Source: Chitinophaga pinensis
GTDB lineage: Bacteria > Bacteroidota > Bacteroidia > UKL13-3
Assembly (NCBI GenBank): GCA_945875195.1
Contig: CAMCJW010000122.1
Location: forward strand, 1 to 8,039
DNA: 8,039 nucleotides
Reading direction: 5' to 3'
The notes under the pieces are model-generated. The model saw only the letters and a program-made list of their open reading frames with translations. It was not told the DNA's origin and ran no database searches. This document shows positions 1-7,400 of this stretch, one piece after another (the first letter of the stretch is position 1; each line of letters begins with the position of its first letter). A program made the position numbers and the translations under genes.

Positions 1-335
1 AAAGCCACAATGTCTTGGTACCTTATTTCCTTGTATTGAAATTGTTTTTCCAGGTTATTTCCCAAAATGCCGTTTGCACTCATCATTGGAATACCTAAAG
101 TAAAGGAGCTATCGCCTATAAAACTGAGTGTGTTTTTAAATGTTTCGGTTTGACCCAAATAGCCTTTGTATTTAAGTGTTAGCATATCACCAGGCTTGGC
201 TTTGATGAGTTTTCCTTGGGAGGAATTAATAAATATAATATGTTCTTGGGCAAATAACTTTGAAACCAGAATTAGCATCAATATGATGATTCCGAAAGTT
301 TTTTTGGCTTGAGTATTTGATTTCCTATGGCACAT
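1..335 (-). CDS. Exported protein of unknown function, N-terminal part (cut by left edge)
   Basis: I do not recognise a named family. The frame runs from an ATG at 335 to the left edge without a stop, giving 111 codons of the N-terminal part. Residues 1-30 look like a signal peptide: basic residues at R4, K6, K11 and K12, a hydrophobic stretch from about F14 to V24, then LFAQE with likely cleavage around A29/Q30. The mature part reads INSSQGKLIKAKPGDMLTLK followed by YKGYLGQ. It is beta-rich, soluble and without cysteines after the leader; the style resembles small hypothetical exported proteins common in Bacteroidota. The start lies 58 nt inside the end of the upstream DUF2851 gene, in another frame, so the two are probably cotranscribed. 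A second ATG at 278 forms a TGATG overlap with that gene's stop, but starting there would leave a leader of only about 10 residues without its basic end, so I prefer 335. The existence of the gene is well supported; its function is unknown. Confidence 0.72.
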   Translation of the reverse strand, partial: MCHRKSNTQAKKTFGIIILMLILVSKLFAQEHIIFINSSQGKLIKAKPGDMLTLKYKGYLGQTETFKNTLSFIGDSSFTLGIPMMSANGILGNNLEKQFQYKEIRYQDIVA

Positions 336-1579
336 TGTAAGCATTTATTCTGATCACAATAATAATTCTTTAATTGAATCATTGCTTGTGTTTCATTTGC
401 TTTTTTACAGGTAATTCCTATTGTTTTCCAAAGAGTAATGATGTGATTACTTTCTGCAGGCACCTGCTGTAGCCATTCTTGAGCCCTATTACACAAAAAA
501 TCTTGTTGGGTGTATTTTCCATAAGAAAAAACCATGGGTATGGCTACATTGATTAAAATTGATTCAATAAATTGCTTGCTCAAGGAGATAGATTCAAAAT
601 GAGATTCTTTTCCTTTTGGATGGAGATCACCAATATCAATTTTTTGTTGACTAGTTAACTCAAATAACGATATCAATTCTACATATGTTTTGCAACTTAA
701 TACTGTTCGAAAAAACTGAGGTTTTGAATAAACCAATTCAGCAAATTGCACCAGCCTCAAGGTAGGAAAATTTGCAGGTCTAGTTTTGCCAAATTTCCAT
801 ACCAAAACATCGAGTTTTTGGAGACCATGTTTCTTGCTTAAATAAGCATATTCTTTTTGCAAGGTTAAATTGTAATTGTTGGCCAATGGATGGTCTAGAA
901 ATCCAGCAACACCAATAAATATTGCCTGAAATGAAAGGTGCTGGTGAAAGTATTTCTGTATTAAATTCCAAGTTAAATTAGCCGTTAATAATTCAAAAGG
1001 ATTGGCATTGGTTTTTTGTCCAAAACAAATAGCTAATTGTTTAAAAAATACTTCCTCCCAATGACCAGTTGTGTTAGTTAAATGGGTTTGAATTTGTAGG
1101 TGTTTTTTTTCTAACCTTTCTGTGCTTAATCTTTCTATCCACATCCACAAGATTTCTGGATCAGGAAGCGTAAAAATTGGTTCGCATGATATAATGGATT
1201 TTTTAAGCAAAAGCACTTTGTATTTTTCAAGGGTTTCGGTTTGAACCAAATGCTTCATTTCTAGTGTAGGAATTTCTTCGTTCAGTTGGTTTAGGATTAC
1301 TTCATCGTGGTGCCAAACCAAGTGTAATATTACATTGTGGTAGGCGGCGTCGTTCTGGTGACCGTGTTTCCTCCAATCGCTGCTATTGATGTGTACCTCC
1401 ACATTGCCCGCCCACTTTGTATTGTCAATCCTTATCAAGGCATTAAAGAAATCTGGTCCCGAATCTCTATTAAGTAACCCCGGTTTAATAACTTCAATGG
1501 TTTTCCCTTGACTGGTTATTAATTTATTTTCTAGCAAATATTTGTGTTGCCAGATAAATTGGAGTAGGTTTTCGTTCAT
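278..1579 (-). CDS. DUF2851 family protein
   Basis: This 433-residue protein matches the Bacteroidota DUF2851 family by recalled motifs: FIWQHKYL near residues 8-15, PGLLNRDSGPDFFNA at 33-47, WAGNVEVH at 56-63, SSDW at 66-69, KHGH at 71-74 and AYHNVILHLVW at 79-89. The C-terminus has a compact cysteine cluster, YCDQNKCLQCAIGNQILK, with C408, C413 and C416, plus C391 nearby; such spacing could bind a metal, but this is inference. No signal peptide or membrane segment is visible, so it is probably cytoplasmic. The length is about normal for the family, whose biochemical role is not known to me. The ATG at 1579 sits directly before the conserved N-terminal motif and has an A/T-rich leader without a Shine-Dalgarno sequence. 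The gene is divergent from the nuclease gene and overlaps the exported-protein gene downstream by 58 nt. Confidence 0.9.
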   Translation of the reverse strand: MNENLLQFIWQHKYLLENKLITSQGKTIEVIKPGLLNRDSGPDFFNALIRIDNTKWAGNVEVHINSSDWRKHGHQNDAAYHNVILHLVWHHDEVILNQLNEEIPTLEMKHLVQTETLEKYKVLLLKKSIISCEPIFTLPDPEILWMWIERLSTERLEKKHLQIQTHLTNTTGHWEEVFFKQLAICFGQKTNANPFELLTANLTWNLIQKYFHQHLSFQAIFIGVAGFLDHPLANNYNLTLQKEYAYLSKKHGLQKLDVLVWKFGKTRPANFPTLRLVQFAELVYSKPQFFRTVLSCKTYVELISLFELTSQQKIDIGDLHPKGKESHFESISLSKQFIESILINVAIPMVFSYGKYTQQDFLCNRAQEWLQQVPAESNHIITLWKTIGITCKKANETQAMIQLKNYYCDQNKCLQCAIGNQILKPKKLSESSY

Positions 1580-1623
1580 AGCGTGTTATTTTTCAGTTAA
1601 ATTTTAGTTCATTTCGGCCTATT

Positions 1624-1631
1624 CAAAAATA
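1624..1631 (-). promoter_or_regulatory. Candidate Bacteroidota -7 element for the DUF2851 gene
   Basis: Read on the minus strand this is TATTTTTG, a full match to the Bacteroidota -7 consensus TAnnTTTG. Transcription would begin roughly at 1617, giving a leader of about 40 nt before the ATG at 1579. No TTG-type -33 element is visible at the expected 19-21 bp upstream. A full match to such a short AT-rich motif is weak evidence in AT-rich DNA. Confidence 0.33.
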
Positions 1632-1634
1632 AAC

Positions 1635-1689
1635 AATACCAACTAATTGGCTTCTGCCGCTGGTATTTACCTAAAAAATTAATACCAAC
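1635..1689. repeat. AATACC/GGTATT repeats in the divergent intergenic region
   Basis: AATACCAAC occurs at 1635-1643 and again at 1681-1689 in the same orientation. Between them, TGGTATT at 1661-1667 is the exact reverse complement of AATACCA and begins the short palindrome GGTATTTACC (1662-1671). CCAACTAATTGG at 1639-1650 adds another small dyad. These three related half-sites lie between two divergent genes, where an operator would be expected. They could equally be an mRNA hairpin or chance in AT-rich DNA. No regulator is encoded in the window. Confidence 0.4.
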
Positions 1690-1752
1690 AATAGGGGGCA
1701 AAAAATCCGCAATGAATGATTTACCTTGCGACTTCAATTTTATCCAGTTTAT

Positions 1753-4287
1753 ATGAAAAAGTTTTTCATTACATGTTCATTTTTGTTTTTAACAATGATT
1801 TCTTTTGGGCAAACTACTTTGCCCACAAGTTGGAATTTTAGTAACCCTAGCATTGCAAGTCCGCCAACTGGTTGGACGCTTGGATTAGGTACGAACGGAA
1901 ACCTAACATATGCCTTTGGTATTGGTGATGCTATTTCATGCAGATTAGATGCAACTGGCGAGTTTTTTTCTATTCAGTTTACCGATAAACCGGGCACTTT
2001 GAGCTATTATTTGAGTCCTCAAAATGCAGGAGCAGCCTGGGGTGGTCAGTTTGATGTCCAAGAATCAGAAAATGGCAGCAGTTGGACAACCATGCGTTCC
2101 ATAACTTCTAAAGCCACTACTTCCACCAACTACACAGGCAGCAGGTACACAGATTTACCTGCAAGCACTTCGAGATATGTAAGGTTTATTTATGTTAGCA
2201 AATTACCTGGCGGGGTTGCGGGCGTTCCCGGCGGAAATATGGGTGTAGACAGTGTTTTAATTCAAGCAGCTCCAGCTCCACCCACACCTGCAATAAATGT
2301 TAAACGTGGCACCACTTCTTTGGTTGCAGGCTCAACAAGCGTTATAGGAAATACAGCATCAACCGCATTCATATTAGAGAATAAAGGTACGGTTCAAACC
2401 TTAACCATTGATAGCATTAGGTTTACAGGTATAGCTGCTAGCGACTATTCTGTTGCAGGCTTACCAATTAGCATCAACGCAAATTCAAGTAATACCGTTA
2501 ATGTGTTGTTTGCTGCAGGAGCCAATGGCAGCAGGTTTGCAAACATGAAAATTTATTGTAATGATAGCATTAGAAGTCCGTTTAACTTAAACTTATATGG
2601 AATTGGAGGAAGCTTAGCCACCGAACCAAACACGGCAGTAAATGCACTTACATTTTCTAATGTGAAATCATACAATTATAAAGGCAGCTTTACCTATTCT
2701 GGTGCAAAACCGGAGAAATTTATTGTTGTTAGAAAAAAGGGATCAGCCAGTACAGATAAACCTGTAGATGGCGCAAGCTACAAACAAGGAGATTATATTG
2801 GGAATTCGCAAGTGGAGAAAATTTGCGATAGCATTGAGTTATTGAGTCCTACTTATATCCATGCCAATACCAATTACCATTATGCAATCTACAGTTATAA
2901 TGGTCCTGCTGGTTTTGAAAACTATCAAACCACTAATTTTTTTCAAAGCAATGTTGCTACACCAGGCAAAAGTTTTGGCGCATATTATAATGGGATAGAC
3001 CCTAAGTTGCCAAATTTTGTTACAAGTTTGGGTGCTAAGATTTATCCTCATGATACCATATTTTATAGCAATAATATACCCCAATTTATTAATCCTTGGC
3101 TTACAAGAGATACCAGCAATGGGCAAAAAGTTGTAACTTGCGTTTATACCAATCATCAGTATATCTACAACGAGCCTTTTCAATGGGCAAATGGTAGCAA
3201 TGGCGCAGTGCTTACTCGCGAGCATACTTGGGCCCAAAGTTGGATGCCAAGCAACGTTGGAAACCCCGATTGGCCAAATGCAGCGGGTACCAGCAAAGAA
3301 TTACCAGAATACAACGATTTGTTTAATTTATACCCAGCGCATCAAGTAAATGCCAATGCAAGAAGAAGTAACAATCCTTTTGATGAGGTTGTTACGCCAA
3401 CCTACACAGCACCAACAGGTTTTGGTATGTTAGGAAAAGACAGTGCCAATAGAACGGCATATGAGCCAAAGCCAGAACAAAAAGGCGATTTGGCTCGAAG
3501 CCTATTTTACATGGCTGTTTGTTATAATGGTGTTAACGGTAAAAATTGGTCTATACCAGCTCAACAAAACATAGCATTGTTAAGACAATGGCATCAAATA
3601 GATCCGGTGGATGACATGGAGATAGCTAAAAATGAATACATAGCTGCTACCCAAAAGAACCGCAATCCATTTATTGATCATCCAGAATGGGCAGATAGGA
3701 TTAATTTTAGCAATATGAGCTACATTCCAATGGATAGCACTAATCCTAAAAAGCCTTTTGTTGAACTAATTAAACCAGTTGGCAGCGATATTTGGGGTAA
3801 AGGAAAAGCTTCGGTAGTGAGTTGGAATGCAGTTGATATAGATTCAGTGGAGATTTTGTTTAGTGAAGATTCTTTGAAAACTTTAATTGCTTTAGGAACC
3901 CTAGCTGCAAGTAATGATTCTTTGAACTTCATTGGCGGTTTTGTTTATACTCGTCCAACGGGCATTGTTATCATAAGGGATAAAAATTCAGCAGCAGCAG
4001 ATACTTCCGCCTATTTTAAATTAGATATGGTAAATGGCATGAAGGAATTGATTTCAGAACAAATTCTCATTTTTCCAAACCCTGTATCAGAAACACTTTT
4101 TATTGATCCTGCAAAATTAAATTCACCTGGTTTAGTTATTATAAGGGATGTTTTAGGTCAAATAGTTTTTGAAACTGAAATTAGTGGCAAAACTGAAATT
4201 GATTTGAGAGATTTTAAACAAGGGGTATTTTTAATTCAGCTTAATTTTGGCGAAATAACTTTTTTTCAAAAGATATTTAAAAAATAG
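1753..4287 (+). CDS. T9SS-exported modular endonuclease I family nuclease
   Basis: This is an 844-residue exported nuclease, probably cleaving extracellular DNA or RNA. Residues 1-20 are a signal peptide (MKKFFITCSFLFLTMISFGQ). Next come a jelly-roll-like beta domain (about 21-176), a choice-of-anchor D/ASH-like domain (181-287) and an FN3-like stretch (293-405). The endonuclease I domain (about 409-655) has TREHTWAQSW with E490 and H491 as likely metal-binding and general-base residues, DLFNLYPAHQ with N525, RRSNNPF (537-543), KGDLARSLFYM (577-587), WHQIDPVD (613-620) and NRNPFIDHPEW (636-646). An Ig-like segment (about 665-755) precedes a T9SS type A sorting domain starting at IFPNP (773-777), with VLGQ, LRDFKQGVFLIQL and a basic KKIFKK-like end. 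The frame also extends upstream to a TTG at 1726, but the ATG at 1753 places the signal peptide exactly at the N-terminus. F524 stands where the family usually has histidine before the asparagine. The nuclease call is strong; the names of the accessory domains are less certain. Confidence 0.92.
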   Translation: MKKFFITCSFLFLTMISFGQTTLPTSWNFSNPSIASPPTGWTLGLGTNGNLTYAFGIGDAISCRLDATGEFFSIQFTDKPGTLSYYLSPQNAGAAWGGQFDVQESENGSSWTTMRSITSKATTSTNYTGSRYTDLPASTSRYVRFIYVSKLPGGVAGVPGGNMGVDSVLIQAAPAPPTPAINVKRGTTSLVAGSTSVIGNTASTAFILENKGTVQTLTIDSIRFTGIAASDYSVAGLPISINANSSNTVNVLFAAGANGSRFANMKIYCNDSIRSPFNLNLYGIGGSLATEPNTAVNALTFSNVKSYNYKGSFTYSGAKPEKFIVVRKKGSASTDKPVDGASYKQGDYIGNSQVEKICDSIELLSPTYIHANTNYHYAIYSYNGPAGFENYQTTNFFQSNVATPGKSFGAYYNGIDPKLPNFVTSLGAKIYPHDTIFYSNNIPQFINPWLTRDTSNGQKVVTCVYTNHQYIYNEPFQWANGSNGAVLTREHTWAQSWMPSNVGNPDWPNAAGTSKELPEYNDLFNLYPAHQVNANARRSNNPFDEVVTPTYTAPTGFGMLGKDSANRTAYEPKPEQKGDLARSLFYMAVCYNGVNGKNWSIPAQQNIALLRQWHQIDPVDDMEIAKNEYIAATQKNRNPFIDHPEWADRINFSNMSYIPMDSTNPKKPFVELIKPVGSDIWGKGKASVVSWNAVDIDSVEILFSEDSLKTLIALGTLAASNDSLNFIGGFVYTRPTGIVIIRDKNSAAADTSAYFKLDMVNGMKELISEQILIFPNPVSETLFIDPAKLNSPGLVIIRDVLGQIVFETEISGKTEIDLRDFKQGVFLIQLNFGEITFFQKIFKK

Positions 4288-4322
4288 ATTATCAATGATT
4301 TAAAATTAAAATTCACTAATTA

Positions 4323-4338
4323 ATAGCGTAAAAGCTAT
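4323..4338 (+). terminator. Possible weak terminator hairpin after the nuclease gene
   Basis: ATAGC (4323-4327) pairs with GCTAT (4334-4338) across a six-base loop and is followed by ATTTTAT. It lies 36 nt after the nuclease stop codon. The stem is only 5 bp and the T-run is interrupted, so it is a weak candidate. Confidence 0.25.
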
Positions 4339-4359
4339 ATTTTATCCTATATTTCGAAA

Positions 4360-4380
4360 CCAATAATTACTTTTTATTGG
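4360..4380. repeat. Perfect 7-bp inverted repeat upstream of the large surface-protein gene
   Basis: CCAATAA (4360-4366) and TTATTGG (4374-4380) form a perfect 7-bp stem with a 7-base loop, 33 bp before the ATG at 4414. No T-run follows on the plus strand, so it does not look like an intrinsic terminator in that direction. It could be an operator or a leader hairpin, or chance in AT-rich sequence. Confidence 0.35.
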
Positions 4381-4413
4381 ACCAACACATATAAAAAATT
4401 ATAATTTTTATTT

Positions 4414-7400
4414 ATGAAAACAAATATACTTAGCTTAAAGAGCTTTTTGGTTTTGCTCTTGATTTTGCTGGGAGCAAATCAGCAAATGAGCGGGCAAGTT
4501 TACCTGCTCGAAAATTTTGACAGTGCTTTTGTGGGTGTACCAGGTGCACCTCCAGGATGGTCACAAACCCGTTTTGATTATTGGGGTAACGGCACCCCTA
4601 CGGCTCTTAACATTGCCGGCCCAAAAGATTGGCAAAGAAATCGAGTAGTTTCTGCTGGTGTTTGGTCTTCACAAAGTTTTGGCACAATTCCTAATGCTGC
4701 AGTAACAGATTCTGGTGCATTGTGGTTAGAGGATTATTATTTTGGAACATCTACCAATATGTTAAGTAGAAGAATTGAATCGCCAACTGTTAATCTTGTA
4801 ACAGCTACATCTCCTTATCTTAGGTTTAACATGTTTTTTGCCCAAAATTCAAATTATACTTACCCAATAATGGTAATGGCATCAAATGATAATGGTGCAA
4901 CCTGGAAATCAATTATGCATGTGCAGCCTAATGCTGATGTGATAGCTACTACAACAACTGGGTCTGGCACCATGAATGCTGCCACACCGTGGTCTAAAAT
5001 AACTATAAAAATACCAGATGCTTACAAAGTAGCTAACGCAAAATTTGCATTCTATAGAAACAACCCGTACAGCCCGTACAGTTTTAATTCAAATCCATTT
5101 ATTGATAGTTTAACTATTGAAGAATTTACGCCTACTACTATCACGTCGGCTCAAACAGGCAACTGGGCTGATCCTGCTACTTGGGTAGGAGGAGTTATAC
5201 CAAATTCAAATAACAATGTTGTTATTGCTTCATCGCATGTTGTTACTTCAAATGTAAATATCTCGCGTATGCAAGATCTAACAGTTAATGGTGGCGGTAG
5301 CTTTTTATACTTTTCAACTGCAACCAATACTGTTTCTCAAATTTTTGGTAATTTAACAATAGATACTTTAGGATCATTTAACATTGGCACCTCAGCGTCC
5401 TCTCTTGTTTCAAGATGGTTGTACGTTGGAGGTAACTTATTTAACAATGGCACCCTAAACATGGGAACCAGCACTGCTGCAACTTTGTATTTAACAGGAG
5501 GTACGCCGAGTGTTTTCTCCAATAATGGCACAATCACAAATAACTATATTTCCTCAATTTATTTCACAAATTCTGCAGGTACAAGTTTTAACCCAACAAT
5601 GAATAATAATGTTGTTATTCGTAATTCTTTATTTTTAATAGATGGGCCTGTATCACCAAATGGTAAGTTAGTAGTTGGTCTTTCAGCCAATACAATGGCA
5701 TTAACGCGTGGATGTGAGAAGGCTTATTTTACCCAAAGACCAATTTACCCAGCTTTGGGTGCAGCATTGAGATCAGTTACCTATGGCGGCGGTACCAACG
5801 GTAATCCAACCATGGGTATATTTTATAAGGATACCATTTTTGTCGGAAATGAAACAGATACTTTGAGCACAGGTGTTCATTTTATTCGTGGAACATTTAC
5901 AATGAATACACAAAATCATGTAAAACTGCGTAATCCTCTACAAATTGGTGATACCATTGGAGCAACTACATTAGCTTCAGCTACCAATCAGGGAGGTTTA
6001 ACAACTTTCAGTAGAGGTATTTTATTTACAAATGATGTTAATATTTTAACTGTTGGGCCAATTGGTAGCGGATCAGTAGGTGCCGCGCCAAGTTTAAATA
6101 ATGTTACTCCGCCAACTACTCACGGTTCTTACGTGGTTGGGCCGGTTAGATTTATTAGACCTATTGCTGGTGTTTTAACTACCACATTGAGTTTACCTTT
6201 TGGTTATGGCTCAGAGTTTTTACAACTTGCAAATCCTAATAATGTTAGACGATATATGCAAGTTTCAGCTGGTGCTGGTTGGGCAGGTCAAATCATTACT
6301 GCGAGAGCATTAAACAATGCCTCAGGTGCTGTTGGAGCACCTCAATCATCTTTACTTACAAATAAAATGTATCAGTTGTCATTGCAACCTGGACAAAATT
6401 TACCGGCAACTTCCATTTTAACTATTTCTACAATGGAAGAAGCTGGTGGTGTTGCTAATAGAGATGTGTTACTGGGTAACCAAGATCAATTATTTATTAT
6501 GCAGAGTGCAAATGCAAATGGACCATGGGTGGCTAGAAGTCTTACCTCAGGTGCAGGAGCTTTTGTTACCAATACTACTTATACTAAATCTACATCGGCA
6601 ACAGCTCCTGGGCCAATTTCTGGAAACGGGGAGTTCTATGCTTGGGGTACATCTGCGCCATTGATGAACTTTCAGAGTGGCTCAGTAACTCGTGAAACAG
6701 GTCCAGTTTCAATTGGCGCTCAGGATATGGTAATCTTACAAGTTAAAGTTACAGTAAACGGTCAAATTCCTACAAATGTTACCCGTTTAAACTTTAACAC
6801 AAGTGGCACTTCAAGGTTGGCTGCTATTAGTTCTGCTAAGGTTTACTATACAGGTAATAATGCTGGGTTTAGCAATTCTACTCAATTTGGCGCAACAGTT
6901 ACAGCGCCAAGTGGAAATATAGCTTTAACAGGTAATCAAGTTTTGGTAAATGGCGATAACTATTTTTGGCTAGCTTATAATGTGGCAAGTGGTGCATTAA
7001 TTGGCGATAGCTTAAGAGCTAATCTAGATTCTATTGTTGTAGTGGATACGGCAAGAATTTTAGTTACTACGCCTACAATTGGCTTCAGAGTTGTAAGTTT
7101 GCCAATGACATTTGTAAGTGCAAGTGCAAACCAAATAAACTTGAGTAAGGTTGAGGTAGCAGCCACCAATGAAGAATTGTTACTTTTAACAGTAAATATG
7201 TCACCAACGGGCGCTCCAATTTCGGTATCAAATTTTGCATTAACCACAAACGGCTCTGCCAATGCTTCTGGGAACATAGGCGCAGCCAGTATATATTACA
7301 GTGGTTCAAGTAATAATTTTTCAACTGCCCAATTGATTGGCACATTAAATAACCCAAATGGGGCCTTTAATATAAGTGGTAATCAAAACTTACTGAATGG

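Larger units (their letters stand above)
4288..4413. other. AT-rich intergenic region between the two exported-protein genes
   Basis: No gene is visible in this 126-bp gap. It holds two small hairpins, annotated separately. TATATTTCG at 4348-4356 differs from the Bacteroidota -7 consensus TAnnTTTG only at the last position and would give a leader of about 50 nt for the downstream gene, but no TTG-type -33 element is at the expected distance. TAATTTTT at 4402-4409 also resembles the consensus but lies too close to the ATG for a normal leader. Confidence 0.5.

Noticed and set aside
780..971. Minus-strand open frame of 63 codons inside the DUF2851 gene
   Set aside because: It is a shifted reading of the DUF2851 coding region on the same strand.
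1726..1752. Nine-codon upstream extension of the nuclease from a TTG codon
   Set aside because: The ATG at 1753 begins a textbook signal peptide (MKKFF...); the extension would add residues LQFYPVY before it, with no supporting start signal.
2839..3237. Minus-strand open frame of 132 codons inside the nuclease gene
   Set aside because: It lies opposite the conserved nuclease domain, whose motifs fix the plus frame, and its protein has no recognisable features.
3720..5537. Minus-strand open frames of 70 and 66 codons at 3720-3932 and 5337-5537
   Set aside because: Both are antisense to well-supported coding sequence and show no signal peptide, motif or start context.
6446..6664. Plus-strand open frame of 72 codons
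   Set aside because: It is a shifted reading inside the continuous 1208-codon surface-protein frame, with no independent support.
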